Shown one piece after another: positions 27,108-36,976 of a stretch of 64,000 nt of DNA (positions are counted from its first letter, which is position 1; each line of letters begins with the position of its first letter). The notes under the pieces are model-generated. The model saw only the letters and a program-made list of their open reading frames with translations, ran no database searches and had not been told where the DNA came from. The stretch is from JADZAI01 sp047602465 (GTDB lineage: Bacteria; Pseudomonadota; Alphaproteobacteria; Micropepsales; Micropepsaceae): NCBI GenBank assembly GCA_047602465.1, contig JASGHF010000001.1, positions 2,480,001 to 2,544,000 of the forward strand. The letters run 5' to 3'. Both the position numbers and the translations under genes were made by a program.

Positions 27108-30074
27108 ATGTCTTCCAATTCTGAAGTCTTCGACATTTCGTTCCTCTCCGGTTCCAACGCCGCCTTCATCGAAGACCTCTACGATCGCTACGCCGCCGAT
27201 CCGAATTCGGTGGATGAGAGCTGGCGCACATTGTTCTCCAGCCTCGGCAAGGGCGCTGCCGGTGCGGTGAAGCCCGGCTGGGGCCTGAAGAACGGCGCCG
27301 GCATGACCGGCGCGCTGGCCGAGGAATTCCTCCCGCCCGCGCCGAAGGCCGCCAAGAAGCCGAACGGCGCGGCCCCGGCCAAGGCGCCCGAGAAAGGCGC
27401 GAGCGTCGTTGCGGCCCTGGCGCAGGCGGCTCCGTCGCCGGATGCGGTGAAAGCGGCGACGCTGGACAGCGTGCGGGCGCATCAGCTGGTGCGCGCCTAT
27501 CGCGCCCGCGGCCACCTCGCCGCCAATCTCGACCCGCTGAAGATCGCGCCGGAGCGTCAGCATCCCGAGCTGGAGCCGTTCAATTACGGCTTCCTGCCGC
27601 AGGACATGGACCGCCCGATATTCCTCGACAACGTGCTGGGCCTCCAATACGCGACGATGCGCGAGATCGTGGAGATCTGCCGCGCCACCTATTGCGGCAA
27701 TATCGGCTATGAGTTCGTGCATGTGACGAACCCGGACGAGAAGCGCTGGATCCAGGAGCGCGTCGAGGGCCGGGACAAGGGCGCTTCGTTCACGCCGGAA
27801 GGCAAGAAGGCGATCCTCAACAAGCTGATCGAGGCCGAGGGCTTCGAGAACTATTGCACGCGCAAATTCACCGGCACCAAGCGTTTCGGCCTCGATGGCG
27901 GCGAAGCGCTGATCCCGGCGCTGGAGCAGATCATCAAGCGCGGCGGCGCGCTGGGGGCGCGCGAGATCGCGTTCGGCATGCCGCATCGCGGCCGGTTGAA
28001 CGTGCTCGCGAACGTGCTGTCGAAGCCCTACCACCAGATTTTCCACGAGTTCCAGGGCGGCTCGACCAGCCCGAAGGATGTTGGCGGTTCGGGCGACGTG
28101 AAATATCACCTCGGCGCCTCGTCCGACCGCGCCTTCGACGGCAATCTCGTCCATCTGTCGCTGGCCCCGAACCCCTCGCATCTTGAAGCCGTGAATCCGG
28201 TGGTGCTGGGCAAGACGCGCGCCAAGCAGGTGGCGATCGGCAAAGGCAACGCCGAGATCGCCCGCGTCAACGTGATCCCCGTTCTGCTGCACGGCGATGC
28301 GGCCTTCGCCGGACAGGGCGTGGTGGCGGAATGCTTCGCCATGTCGGGCACGCGCGGCTATCGCATCGGCGGCACCATCCACATCGTGGTGAACAATCAG
28401 ATCGGCTTCACCACCTCGCCGCACCACGCGCGCTCTTCGCCGTATCCGTCGGACGTCGCGAAGATGGTGGAAGCGCCGATCATGCATGTGAACGGCGACG
28501 ATCCGGAAGCGGTCGTCCATGTCGCGCGCATCGCGACGGAGTATCGTCAGCAGTTCCAGAAGGACGTCGTCGTCGACATCTTCTGCTATCGCCGCTTCGG
28601 CCATAACGAAACGCTGGAGCCGACCTTCACGCAGCCGCTGATGTACCGCGCGATCAAGGATCATCCCTCGACGCTGACGCTGTACGAAAAGAAGCTGGCC
28701 GCCGAAGGCACGCTGAGCGAAGCGGAGATCGAGGCGATGAAGGCGGAATTCGCCCGGCGCCTGGACACCGAGCTTGAAGCGGCCAAGTCGTTCAAGGCGA
28801 ACAAGGCCGACTGGCTGGATGGCGTGTGGTCGGGCCTCGACGCCGGGCAGGGCGTCTACAAGCGCGGCGACACCGCCGTGCCGATGGAGACGCTGCAGGA
28901 GATCGGCAAGGCGCTCTCCACCGTGCCGGATACGTTCAACGCGCACCGCACCGTGTCGCGTCAGCTCGCAGCGAAGGCGGCGATGTTCGAGACGGGGCAG
29001 GGCGTCGACTGGGCGACCGCCGAGGCGCTGGCCTTCGGTACGCTGGCGCTGGAAGGCGTGCGCACGCGCCTCTCGGGTCAGGACAGCCGCGAAGGCACGT
29101 TCAGCCAGCGTCACGCGGCGCTGGTCGATCAGGCTGACGAGCATCGCTATGTGCTGCTGAACCACATCCGCCCCGGCAAGCAGGCCGAAGTGGAAGTGAT
29201 CGACTCGCTGCTGAGCGAGTTCGCGGTGCTGGGTTTCGAGTATGGCTATTCGCTGGCCGCGCCCAACACGCTGGTCCTGTGGGAGGCGCAGTTCGGCGAC
29301 TTCTCGAACGGCGCGCAGGTCATCATCGACCAGTTCATCGCATCGGGCGAGACCAAGTGGCTGCGCCTGTCGGGCCTCGTGATGCTGCTGCCGCATGGCT
29401 ATGAGGGGCAGGGACCGGAGCATTCGAGCGCGCGGCCCGAGCGCTTCCTGCAGATGTGCGCCGAGAAGAACATGCAGGTCGCGAACATCACGACGCCGTC
29501 GAATTATTTCCACGCGCTGCGCCGGCAGATCCGCCGCAATCACCGCAAGCCGCTGGTGTTGATGACGCCGAAATCGCTGTTGCGCCACAAGCGCGCGGTT
29601 TCGACGCTGGTGGAGCTGGGGCCGGGCACGTCGTTCCACCGCCTGCTGTGGGACGACGCCGAGATGCGCCCCGGCTACAGCGTGAAGCTGAAGGCCGACA
29701 AGGATATCCGCCGCGTCGTGTTCTGTTCGGGCAAGGTCTATTTCGACCTGTTCGAGGAGCGCGAGAAGCGCGGCATCGACGATGTGCAGCTGATCCGCGT
29801 CGAGCAGCTCTATCCCTATCCGGAAGATGCGATGGAGCGCGAATTGCTGCGATTCAAGCAGGCCGACGTGATGTGGGTGCAGGAAGAGCCGCGCAACATG
29901 GGCTACTGGAGCTACATCAATCCGCTCATCGAAGAGACCATGGTCAAGACCGGCAACCGCAACGGCCGCCCGCGCTATGCCGGCCGCGCCGCCGCGGCCT
30001 CGCCGGCGACCGGCCTCTCCTCTACGCACCAGGCCGAGCTCAAGGCCTTCCTCGACGAAACATTCTCCGCCTGA
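27108..30074 (+). CDS. sucA: 2-oxoglutarate dehydrogenase E1 component
   Basis: The 988-residue thiamine-diphosphate enzyme decarboxylates 2-oxoglutarate and passes succinyl to SucB. It starts MSSNSEVFDISFLSGSNAAF and carries LYDRYAADPNSVDESWR of the N-terminal segment. GMPHRGRLNVLANVL, VLLHGDAAFAGQGVVAE (ThDP pocket) and HGYEGQGPEHSSARPERFLQ are the classic OdhA signatures. Length is normal. An Ala/Pro/Lys-rich insert at about residues 85-105 follows the N-terminal segment. Confidence 0.98.
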   Translation: MSSNSEVFDISFLSGSNAAFIEDLYDRYAADPNSVDESWRTLFSSLGKGAAGAVKPGWGLKNGAGMTGALAEEFLPPAPKAAKKPNGAAPAKAPEKGASVVAALAQAAPSPDAVKAATLDSVRAHQLVRAYRARGHLAANLDPLKIAPERQHPELEPFNYGFLPQDMDRPIFLDNVLGLQYATMREIVEICRATYCGNIGYEFVHVTNPDEKRWIQERVEGRDKGASFTPEGKKAILNKLIEAEGFENYCTRKFTGTKRFGLDGGEALIPALEQIIKRGGALGAREIAFGMPHRGRLNVLANVLSKPYHQIFHEFQGGSTSPKDVGGSGDVKYHLGASSDRAFDGNLVHLSLAPNPSHLEAVNPVVLGKTRAKQVAIGKGNAEIARVNVIPVLLHGDAAFAGQGVVAECFAMSGTRGYRIGGTIHIVVNNQIGFTTSPHHARSSPYPSDVAKMVEAPIMHVNGDDPEAVVHVARIATEYRQQFQKDVVVDIFCYRRFGHNETLEPTFTQPLMYRAIKDHPSTLTLYEKKLAAEGTLSEAEIEAMKAEFARRLDTELEAAKSFKANKADWLDGVWSGLDAGQGVYKRGDTAVPMETLQEIGKALSTVPDTFNAHRTVSRQLAAKAAMFETGQGVDWATAEALAFGTLALEGVRTRLSGQDSREGTFSQRHAALVDQADEHRYVLLNHIRPGKQAEVEVIDSLLSEFAVLGFEYGYSLAAPNTLVLWEAQFGDFSNGAQVIIDQFIASGETKWLRLSGLVMLLPHGYEGQGPEHSSARPERFLQMCAEKNMQVANITTPSNYFHALRRQIRRNHRKPLVLMTPKSLLRHKRAVSTLVELGPGTSFHRLLWDDAEMRPGYSVKLKADKDIRRVVFCSGKVYFDLFEEREKRGIDDVQLIRVEQLYPYPEDAMERELLRFKQADVMWVQEEPRNMGYWSYINPLIEETMVKTGNRNGRPRYAGRAAAASPATGLSSTHQAELKAFLDETFSA

Positions 30075-30086
30075 CGGGAAGACAAG

Positions 30087-31355
30087 ATGACCGACATTAC
30101 CGTTCCCAATATGGGCGAGAGCGTCACCGAAGCGACGATCGCCAAATGGTTCAAGAAGGTGGGCGACGCGGTCGCCGCCGATGAAGTGCTGGCCGAACTT
30201 GAAACCGACAAGGTGACGGTGGAAGTGCCGGCGCCGCAGGCCGGCGTCATCGCCTCGCTCAGCGTTGCGGAAGGCGGCACGGTCGCGCCGGGCGCGGTGA
30301 TCGGCACGATCGAGGCGGGCGGCGCTGCCGCAGCGCCCAAGCCCGCCGAAGCGCCGAAGGCGGCCGAGGCTCCGAAGCCCGCCGAAGCCCCGAAGGCCGA
30401 AGCGCCCAAGCCCGAACCTGAGGCGCCCAAGCCCGAAGCGCCGAAACCGGCGCCTGCCGAAGCCAAAGAGAATGGCCCGGCCGTTGCGCGCATCGTCGCG
30501 GAGACGAGCGCCGATATCTCGAAGATCGACGGCACCGGCAAGGATGGCCGCGTGACCAAGGGCGACGTGCTGGCGGCGCTGGAGAATGTCGCCGCGCAGG
30601 TGAAGCAGGGCGCGGCTCAGCCCGCCGCCCAGCCGCATGCTCCGCGCGAAACCGGTCCGCGCGAGGAGCGCGTGAAGATGACGCGCCTGCGTCAGACGAT
30701 CGCCAAGCGGCTCAAGGAAGCCCAGAACAACGCCGCGATGCTGACGACCTTCAACGAGGTCGACATGACGGAGATCATGAAGCTCCGCAAAGAATACCAG
30801 GACGGGTTCGAGAAGCGCCACGGCGTGCGCATCGGCTTCATGTCGTTCTTCGTGAAGGCCTGCGTCAACGCGCTGAAGGAAATCCCGGCGGTGAACGCCG
30901 AGATCGACGGCGACGACATCATCTACAAGAATTTCTACGACATCGGCGTGGCGGTCGGCACCGACAAGGGTCTCGTCGTGCCGGTTCTGCGCGATGCCGA
31001 CGCCAAGGGCTTCGCCGATATCGAGAAGGGCATCGCCGATCTCGGCGCGAAGGCGCGCGACGGCAAGCTGAAGCTCGACGATCTGCAGGGCGCGACGTTC
31101 ACGATCTCGAACGGCGGCGTCTATGGCTCGCTGATGTCGACGCCGATCCTCAACGCGCCGCAGTCGGGCGTGCTGGGCATGCACAAGATCCAGGAGCGCC
31201 CCGTCGTGGTGGGCGGTCAGGTGGTGGTGCGGCCGATGATGTATCTGGCGCTCAGCTACGATCACCGTCTGGTGGACGGCAAGGAAGCGGTGACCTTCCT
31301 CGTCCGCGTGAAGGAAGCGCTGGAGAACCCGGTTCGTCTGGTTCTGGAGGTCTGA
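30087..31355 (+). CDS. sucB: 2-oxoglutarate dehydrogenase E2, dihydrolipoyl succinyltransferase
   Basis: The 422-residue E2 has a lipoyl domain at residues 1-77 with the lipoylated lysine in ELETDKVTVEV. A long linker of PKPAEAPKAAEAP-type repeats, then a peripheral-subunit-binding domain (VARIVAETSADISKIDGTGK), come next. The catalytic domain (about 185-422) carries the active-site YDHRLVDG. It lies 12 bases after sucA and a few bases before lpd, completing the complex operon. The linker is longer and more repetitive than in E. coli, but this is common in the class. Confidence 0.98.
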   Translation: MTDITVPNMGESVTEATIAKWFKKVGDAVAADEVLAELETDKVTVEVPAPQAGVIASLSVAEGGTVAPGAVIGTIEAGGAAAAPKPAEAPKAAEAPKPAEAPKAEAPKPEPEAPKPEAPKPAPAEAKENGPAVARIVAETSADISKIDGTGKDGRVTKGDVLAALENVAAQVKQGAAQPAAQPHAPRETGPREERVKMTRLRQTIAKRLKEAQNNAAMLTTFNEVDMTEIMKLRKEYQDGFEKRHGVRIGFMSFFVKACVNALKEIPAVNAEIDGDDIIYKNFYDIGVAVGTDKGLVVPVLRDADAKGFADIEKGIADLGAKARDGKLKLDDLQGATFTISNGGVYGSLMSTPILNAPQSGVLGMHKIQERPVVVGGQVVVRPMMYLALSYDHRLVDGKEAVTFLVRVKEALENPVRLVLEV

Positions 31356-31358
31356 TCC

Positions 31359-32780
31359 ATGGCCGACGCCTATGATGTCGTCGTCATCGGCGGCGGTCCC
31401 GGCGGCTACAACGCCGCGATCCGCGCCGGGCAGTTGGGGCTGAAGGTCGCGTGCATCGAGAAGCGCGCCGACGCCAAGGGTGCGGTGGCGTTCGGCGGCA
31501 CGTGCCTGAATGTCGGGTGCATTCCTTCAAAGGCGCTGCTGCATGCCTCGCATGCCTATGAAGAGGCGCGGGATCATTTCGCCGGCATCGGCATCAATGC
31601 GGCGGTGGAGCTGAATCTGCCGGGCATGCAGACCCATCGCGAGAAGACGGTGGACGGCCTTGTGAAGGGCGTCTCGTTCCTTCTCAAGAAGAACAAGGCC
31701 GACGCCTTTTTCGGCACGGGCCGCATCGTTTCGGCCAGCGAAGTGGAAGTGACGGCGGCGGATGGCGCGAAGCAGACGCTGACGACCAAGAACATCATCA
31801 TCGCGACGGGATCGGAAGTGACGCCGTTGCCGGGCGTGACGATCGACGAGAAGCGCATCGTCTCCTCGACCGGCGCGCTGACGCTGGCCGAAGTGCCGAA
31901 GAAGCTGATCGTGATCGGCGCGGGCGTGATCGGGCTGGAGCTTGGTTCCGTGTGGCGGCGTCTCGGCGCAGAGGTGCAGGTGATCGAGTTCCTCGACCGC
32001 ATCACGCCGGGCATCGACAACGAAATCGCCAAGGAATTCCAGAAGGTGCTGACGCGCCAGGGCATGAGCTTCAAGCTCGGCCACAAGGTGACGAAGGCGG
32101 AAGCGAGCGACACGGGCGTGACGCTGACCGTCGAGCCGGCAGCCGGCGGCGCAGCGGAGACTGTAAGCGCCGATGTGGTGCTGGTCTGCATCGGCCGCCG
32201 CCCCTTCATCGAGGGTCTCGGCGCGAAAGAAGCGGGCGTGAAGGTCGACGCCAAGGGCCGTGTCGAAACCGACGGCCATGGCCGCACCAACGTGCCGGGC
32301 ATCTGGGTGATCGGCGACGTGACCACGGGTCCGATGCTGGCGCACAAGGCCGAGGACGAGGCGATGGCCGTCGCCGAACTGATCGCCGGCAAAGCGGGGC
32401 ATGTGAACTACGACGTCATTCCGTCGGTCGTTTACACGCACCCGGAAGTCGCCAGCGTCGGCAAGACCGAGGAAGAGCTGAAAGCGGCGGGCGTCGCCTA
32501 CAAGTCGGGCAAGTTCCCCTTCACCGCCAATGCGCGGGCGCGCACGATCGCAGAAAAAGACGGCTTCGTGAAAATCCTTGCCGACGCCAAGACCGACCGC
32601 GTCCTCGGCTGCCACATCATCGGGCCGGAAGCCGGCACGCTGGTGATGGAAGTGGCGGTGGCGATGGAGTTCGGCGGTTCGGCCGAAGACATCGCGCGCA
32701 CCTGCCACCCGCATCCGACGCTGACCGAGGGCGTGCGCCAGGCGGCGCTCGGCGTCGATAACCGCATCATGCAGATGTGA
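31359..32780 (+). CDS. lpd: dihydrolipoyl dehydrogenase (E3)
   Basis: The 473-residue flavoprotein reoxidises lipoyl groups of SucB, reducing NAD+. It has the FAD motif VVVIGGGPGGYNAAIRAGQL, the redox disulfide GGTCLNVGCIPSK (Cys49 and Cys54), the NAD motif LIVIGAGVIGLELGSVWRRL and the C-terminal active-site HPHPTLTEGVRQAAL. The position three bases after sucB makes it the operon's own E3. The stop shares a base with the next ATG (TGATG). Confidence 0.98.
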   Translation: MADAYDVVVIGGGPGGYNAAIRAGQLGLKVACIEKRADAKGAVAFGGTCLNVGCIPSKALLHASHAYEEARDHFAGIGINAAVELNLPGMQTHREKTVDGLVKGVSFLLKKNKADAFFGTGRIVSASEVEVTAADGAKQTLTTKNIIIATGSEVTPLPGVTIDEKRIVSSTGALTLAEVPKKLIVIGAGVIGLELGSVWRRLGAEVQVIEFLDRITPGIDNEIAKEFQKVLTRQGMSFKLGHKVTKAEASDTGVTLTVEPAAGGAAETVSADVVLVCIGRRPFIEGLGAKEAGVKVDAKGRVETDGHGRTNVPGIWVIGDVTTGPMLAHKAEDEAMAVAELIAGKAGHVNYDVIPSVVYTHPEVASVGKTEEELKAAGVAYKSGKFPFTANARARTIAEKDGFVKILADAKTDRVLGCHIIGPEAGTLVMEVAVAMEFGGSAEDIARTCHPHPTLTEGVRQAALGVDNRIMQM

Positions 32781-33211
32781 TGAGCGGCGCGGCGTTTCAT
32801 ATCGCCCGCGCCCGCCATCACGATCTCGACGCGGCGGCGGCGCTCTACAGCCGGGTCGCCAAGGCGACGCTGCACTGGCTGCCGCCGGGCGGGTTCGAGC
32901 CGGAGGTTTTCCTGGAGCAGGCGCTGCACGAGACGATCTGGCTGGCGTGGGAGCGGGGACGCATCATCGGCGTTGCGGCGCTGTACGAGCCGGACAGCTT
33001 CCTGCACTCGCTCTATATCGATTTCGGCCATCAGGGGCGGGGCGTCGGCCTCGCGCTGCTCAACACGGTCGCGGCGGCGGCGCGCGCTCCGCTGAGCCTG
33101 AAGGTCGAAGAGCAGAACGCCGGCGCGCGGCGTTTCTATGCCCGCGAAGGCTTCACGGAACGCGAAACCGGAATGTCGGACGGGTCGCGATGGATCTTGC
33201 TTTCCAGATGA
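32780..33211 (+). CDS. GNAT-family N-acetyltransferase
   Basis: The 143-residue acetyltransferase has the acetyl-CoA loop in LYIDFGHQGRGVGLALLNTV (Q-x-R-G-x-G type) and the C-terminal ARRFYAREGF-type motif NAGARRFYAREGFTE. Substrate unknown. The ATG at 32780 overlaps the lpd stop as TGATG, so it is translated with the TCA operon. No mechanistic link to that complex can be read. Confidence 0.85.
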   Translation: MSGAAFHIARARHHDLDAAAALYSRVAKATLHWLPPGGFEPEVFLEQALHETIWLAWERGRIIGVAALYEPDSFLHSLYIDFGHQGRGVGLALLNTVAAAARAPLSLKVEEQNAGARRFYAREGFTERETGMSDGSRWILLSR

Positions 33212-33359
33212 AGTTCCGGCGCGGGAACTTTCTCAACCGGCGTTAGGCATCCGGCGCAAGGGTGGCGGCGACCATCCTGCCCGTCGCGGCGGGCCGATCG
33301 GTAAAATTGGACGGATCGGTTTTACGAAGCGGCAGGTGAGCGCGTGCTAATCCAGCGCC

Positions 33360-33545
33360 ATGCGTATCCTCGCTTACATCGCGGCCTTCGGGCTGGTCAT
33401 CTTCGTCGGGTATCACCTGGTGACGGACGGCTATGTCAGCTTCCTGCGACAGACCCATTCGGTCCTCGGGGCGCAGATCATGACGCTCGGCACGCTGGCG
33501 CTCACTTGCGCCGCGACGTTCTGGGCCGTGAAGCGCCTGCCCTGA
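33360..33545 (+). CDS. small membrane protein, two helices
   Basis: The 61-residue product has two hydrophobic helices, ILAYIAAFGLVIFVGYHLV and IMTLGTLALTCAATFWAV, with a short polar loop. It ends four bases before the convergent xerC stop. The 148-base gap in front (33212-33359) holds a GTAAAA/TTTTAC inverted repeat (33301-33325) and no clear promoter. No family recognised. Confidence 0.55.
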   Translation: MRILAYIAAFGLVIFVGYHLVTDGYVSFLRQTHSVLGAQIMTLGTLALTCAATFWAVKRLP

Positions 33546-33549
33546 ACCT

Positions 33550-34467
33550 TCAGGCTGCGTCGTTGCGCGCAGCGTCGTAGACAGCGAGGAGTTTCGCCTC
33601 GTCCACGGCGGTGTAACGCTGTGTCGTCGAAAGCGAGGCGTGGCCCAGCAAATCCTGGATGGCGCGCAGGTCGCCGCCGTTCTGGAGCAGATGGGTCGCG
33701 AAGGAATGGCGCAGGGCATGCGGCGTTGCGCTTGGCCCGAGACCCAGCTGGATACGCAGCGTCTCCATCACCTTCTGCAACGGACGGGGGCCGAGCGGCT
33801 TGCCGGTCTTCGACAGGAACAGCGGCCCGGTCTTTTCGATCGGGAAGGGCGACAGCGCCATGTAGCGGGCGATGGCGGCGGCGATGGGCGGGATCAGCGG
33901 CACCACGCGCTCGCGCCCGCCTTTGCCGGTGACGCGCAGCGCCCTGGCGGCGGCGTCTGCGCCGGTGAGCGCCAGCGCCTCTGAAATGCGCAGGCCCGCA
34001 CCGTAGAGAAGGGTCAGCACAGCCTCGTCGCGGGCGCGCTCCCAGGGTTCGCCGGCGAGGCCGCGCCCCGTGGCGCCGGCCTCTTCCAGCGTCTGCATCG
34101 CGGCGGCGGCGGCGAGCGGGCGGGGCAAAGTGCGCGGCTGTTTCGGCCCCGCGACCTGCATCAGCGCGGCATTGGCGATGCCCTTGCGGCGTTCGAGAAA
34201 GCGGTGGAAGGCGCGCACGGAGGCGAGGTTGCGGCCGAGCGAGCGGGGCGACAGGCCATCGGCCCGGCGGCTCGCCAGAAAGGCGCGGAGATCGGCGGCG
34301 GTCAGCGCCTTCAGCGCGGCGTCGTCCGGCATGCCGCCCAGATGGCGCATCAGGAAATCGAGCCAGCGTTCGACGTCGTCGCCATAGGCGCGCACGGTGC
34401 GGGGACTGGCCCGCTTCTCACTGCCGAGAAAGGTGAGCCATTCGGTGTAGAGCGCCTGGGCGGACAT
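33550..34467 (-). CDS. xerC: tyrosine recombinase XerC
   Basis: The 305-residue recombinase has the N-terminal SAM-like core-binding domain (SPRTVRAYGDDVERWLDFL) and the catalytic domain with all residues: Arg in GAGLRISEALAL, Lys in RVTGKGGRERVVP, HALRHSFATHLL (His and Arg), LLGHASLSTTQRYT (His and nucleophile Tyr). The position next to priA and the suc operon and the normal length point to the housekeeping chromosome-dimer resolvase, not a mobile-element integrase. A short hairpin GGGGGC/GCCCCC (34468-34485) immediately precedes the start and holds an AGGAT in its loop on the coding strand. Confidence 0.93.
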   Translation of the reverse strand: MSAQALYTEWLTFLGSEKRASPRTVRAYGDDVERWLDFLMRHLGGMPDDAALKALTAADLRAFLASRRADGLSPRSLGRNLASVRAFHRFLERRKGIANAALMQVAGPKQPRTLPRPLAAAAAMQTLEEAGATGRGLAGEPWERARDEAVLTLLYGAGLRISEALALTGADAAARALRVTGKGGRERVVPLIPPIAAAIARYMALSPFPIEKTGPLFLSKTGKPLGPRPLQKVMETLRIQLGLGPSATPHALRHSFATHLLQNGGDLRAIQDLLGHASLSTTQRYTAVDEAKLLAVYDAARNDAA

Positions 34468-34517
34468 GGGGGCGATCCTGCCCCCGCAGACTTAACGGGC
34501 GTTAAAGATGTTGCGCT

Positions 34518-35507
34518 TCAGCCGCGCGCCCGAGGGGCGAGACGCCAGTGAGGGGTTTCCCGTTCCAGCGTCGTTTGCCTGAGAGCGGCGAGATCGAGAA
34601 GCGACGGCTCGTCCGACAGCCAGGGATAGGGCGGCTGGGGCATGCAGCCTGACCGGGCGCACAGCGCCGCCTCGGAGCCGAGCCAGAACGCCTCCATGCT
34701 TTCAGGAAGCATCCTCGCCCGGACGCTGCGATAGCGGCCTTCGCTCCCGTCGAAGACTTCGCCACGCAATGCGGCGGCGTGCGTTGCGCCAAGCGGCATC
34801 CCCATATCGGCATAGTGACGTTCAATGAAGGCCTGCGTCCGGTGCGTGTCCGGTTCCGCCAGCCCGGCCTCGGCCGCGCCCGCGATCTGCGCGCGTCCTG
34901 TCGCTTGCCATGATGCGATCCGCGTTTCCGGCGGGAGCAAACCGGCGGCGCGGGCGATGTCGTGTTCTTCCAGAAGAAACGCGACATGCTTGCGGGCGAA
35001 AGGCCTGATCGACGGCATCTCAAGATACAAGCGGCCCCCGTCCAGGTCTTTCGGCTTCAGGGCGCCGCCCGGGCGCTTGGCTTCGATGACGAGGACGGCA
35101 TCGCCCAGGTCGTCTCGCCATGAAACGACGATATCGGCGATGTCGGGACGCAGGTTGGCGGCGCGCTTCTGCTCCCACGAATAGGCGATTCTCATGTCCG
35201 AAACGGCGCCGTGAGGAATGTTCCAGCAGCCCAGAAGATGTTTCGCGGCGATGGCTTCGGGGAGCGCGGCCCAGATGTGAAAGAGCGCCGGCGTCAGATG
35301 ATCCTCGCGTCCTTCGACGTAGGCGCCCCGGTTTCCGGGACGCAACACGCCGTTCCGCCGCGTCAGAGCGTTCATCGTATGATCGGCCCAGTGCCGGCGC
35401 AAAGCGCGATATGACTGGGTGTCCTTTGACGCCGGAAGCGCGGGCATGAAGGTCCACCAGAATCGATAGGTCTTCGGATTATCGATGAGAAAGCTGGATT
35501 CGATCAT
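34518..35507 (-). CDS. putative PD-(D/E)XK nuclease, last gene of an orphan operon
   Basis: The 329-residue protein starts at ATG 35507, seven bases after GGAGG and overlapping the upstream stop as ATGA; longer in-frame starts lack this. Residues about 66-80 (GREDHLTPALFHIWA) form a helix with a Glu. Residues 121-144 read PDIADIVVSWRDDLG-DAVLVIEAK, with Pro-Asp at 121-122 and E-A-K at 142-144. That is the order and spacing of a PD-(D/E)XK nuclease core. The C-terminal half (SYTRP-free, with ARMLPESMEAFWLGSEAALC) was not recognised. It is probably a DNA or RNA endonuclease; the target is unknown. GC content looks somewhat below the flanking genes. Confidence 0.6.
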   Translation of the reverse strand: MIESSFLIDNPKTYRFWWTFMPALPASKDTQSYRALRRHWADHTMNALTRRNGVLRPGNRGAYVEGREDHLTPALFHIWAALPEAIAAKHLLGCWNIPHGAVSDMRIAYSWEQKRAANLRPDIADIVVSWRDDLGDAVLVIEAKRPGGALKPKDLDGGRLYLEMPSIRPFARKHVAFLLEEHDIARAAGLLPPETRIASWQATGRAQIAGAAEAGLAEPDTHRTQAFIERHYADMGMPLGATHAAALRGEVFDGSEGRYRSVRARMLPESMEAFWLGSEAALCARSGCMPQPPYPWLSDEPSLLDLAALRQTTLERETPHWRLAPRARG

Positions 35508-36976
35508 TGGCCGTCCTCCTTCCGGCCGTCGGCGGCCCGCCATTCCGCCTCCCGCGCCATCAGCTTGTCTGCGATATCGAGGGCTGCGTCCGCCAGCGCG
35601 CGCTGCACATCTCCCGATACGATCGCGTGCTCCAGATCGTGCGCGATGGTCCCGTATGGATGCCAGAACTCGTGGGAAGAGACCTCGCCCGGGCGGGAAG
35701 CGATCAGGCTTTCGGCGCCGTCCACGTTCGTGCGGTCGAGCCAGTATGCGACCGTATCTTCATTGACCGGCCACCACGTCAGGTACCAGTGCTCGAATGC
35801 CGGGCTTGCCGGGTCGCGTGGATCGAACGCGAAATAGATCGGGTCATCATTCTCGCTCTGCACGAACGCCTCGGCATCGTGCAGGGGCGTCAGCGGAAGC
35901 ACCCTGCGCCAGATACCATCAATCTGCCGCTGGAACGGCGCCGGCGGGATCATCCAGGTGCCGTCATCGACCGGCTTGAGCGTGAAATCGGGGATAAGCG
36001 TCACGCCATCACCCGCAGCCACGCCGGGCAGTTCCAGAGCCACACGCGCGCGTGAAGCGAACATTGGCGCGATATCCTTGAGGTTGGCGGCCGGCCCAAT
36101 CGTCAATCCGACCTCCCGGTAGAGCAGGAAGCGTGCGTCGGAAACGGCTCCCGCGAACTCCGTGCCGAAAAGGTCATCGCCATTCGTGGGCGAAGCCGAG
36201 CCGATATCGCTGATGCGGACGGATGTCCTGATCTCGGAATGCTGCCACCTCAGGAGCGGGATTGTCGGCAGGCAGGGCGCGTCGGTCCAATGTTCGAGCG
36301 CGCCAAGCAGCGCGGATTGGGACAGGCATCGCCTTGACGCAGTCACGAATCCGGATTGGCCGAAACGCCACGCGCCGGGAATTTCGCGTGCCCGCCTCAG
36401 TGTATCGGAAAGCCCGGTCGAGCGAACGACCGCGCCCGCCATTTCGTGAATCATAGTTGTCAAATGAGACGCACGCTCTGCGGCAAGATCATTTCGGGGA
36501 TTCGATACGCCGCGCGCCCAGATCCTTGTCTTCTTCAGAAGCGCAATCTTGCATTCGCCAGCGTCCTCTCCCGTCAGCCCGGCAATTGTGTCTGCGAGTT
36601 CGAGATATCCAAAGACGTTGAGCAGAAGCTTCCTGGGCTTGCTCCTGTCTCCCTTTAGGGGGTCCACCATGTAGCGTTCATACCGGTCCGTCCCGCGCTT
36701 ACGGCCGGGCTGTCCCCTTGCCGCGAGTGCCTTTCCGATAGCAGCGCCCGCGATGCCGAATTCTTCTCTGGCGCGACGAACGGCGGCTCCGTTTTCCTTG
36801 GCGGCGGCGAGCGCGCAGGGGTCACCGAACTTCGGTCCTATCGTTCCATCACGCAGGCCGCGTTCGATTTCGAGAAGACGCGTGCGGTCCTTGATCTGCT
36901 GGTCGCTACGCCATTGCCCCAGATCGCTGGGAGGCGTCCTGGTGAAGCGTGCGGGATAAATGACGTTGTCGGTCAT
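35504..36976 (-). CDS. 490-residue protein of unknown function
   Basis: No family was recognised. The N-terminal 130 residues are charged and helical (SDQQIKDRTRLLEIERGLRD, EEFGIAGAAIGKALAARGQP), with a segment that could be a helix-turn-helix. A basic patch GRKRGTDRYERYMVDPLKGD follows. The middle has SEIRTSVRISDIG and LLYREVGLTIGPAANLKD, and the C-terminus is acidic and helical (ADAALDIADKLMAREAEW). No signal peptide or membrane helix is seen. It shares TGATG with the upstream small gene and ATGA with the downstream nuclease gene, so all three are co-translated. Stretches near 36.4-36.6 kb are visibly more AT-rich than neighbouring genes. Confidence 0.75.
   Translation of the reverse strand: MTDNVIYPARFTRTPPSDLGQWRSDQQIKDRTRLLEIERGLRDGTIGPKFGDPCALAAAKENGAAVRRAREEFGIAGAAIGKALAARGQPGRKRGTDRYERYMVDPLKGDRSKPRKLLLNVFGYLELADTIAGLTGEDAGECKIALLKKTRIWARGVSNPRNDLAAERASHLTTMIHEMAGAVVRSTGLSDTLRRAREIPGAWRFGQSGFVTASRRCLSQSALLGALEHWTDAPCLPTIPLLRWQHSEIRTSVRISDIGSASPTNGDDLFGTEFAGAVSDARFLLYREVGLTIGPAANLKDIAPMFASRARVALELPGVAAGDGVTLIPDFTLKPVDDGTWMIPPAPFQRQIDGIWRRVLPLTPLHDAEAFVQSENDDPIYFAFDPRDPASPAFEHWYLTWWPVNEDTVAYWLDRTNVDGAESLIASRPGEVSSHEFWHPYGTIAHDLEHAIVSGDVQRALADAALDIADKLMAREAEWRAADGRKEDGQ

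Noticed and set aside
30340..30480. Repetitive Pro-Lys-Ala-Glu coding stretch considered as a DNA repeat element
   Set aside because: It is the flexible linker between the lipoyl and catalytic domains of SucB.
27066..31265. A 1399-codon open frame antisense to sucA and sucB
   Set aside because: It is the mirror of GC-rich codon bias in two strongly recognised genes; its translation is Arg/His/Val-rich without any domain.
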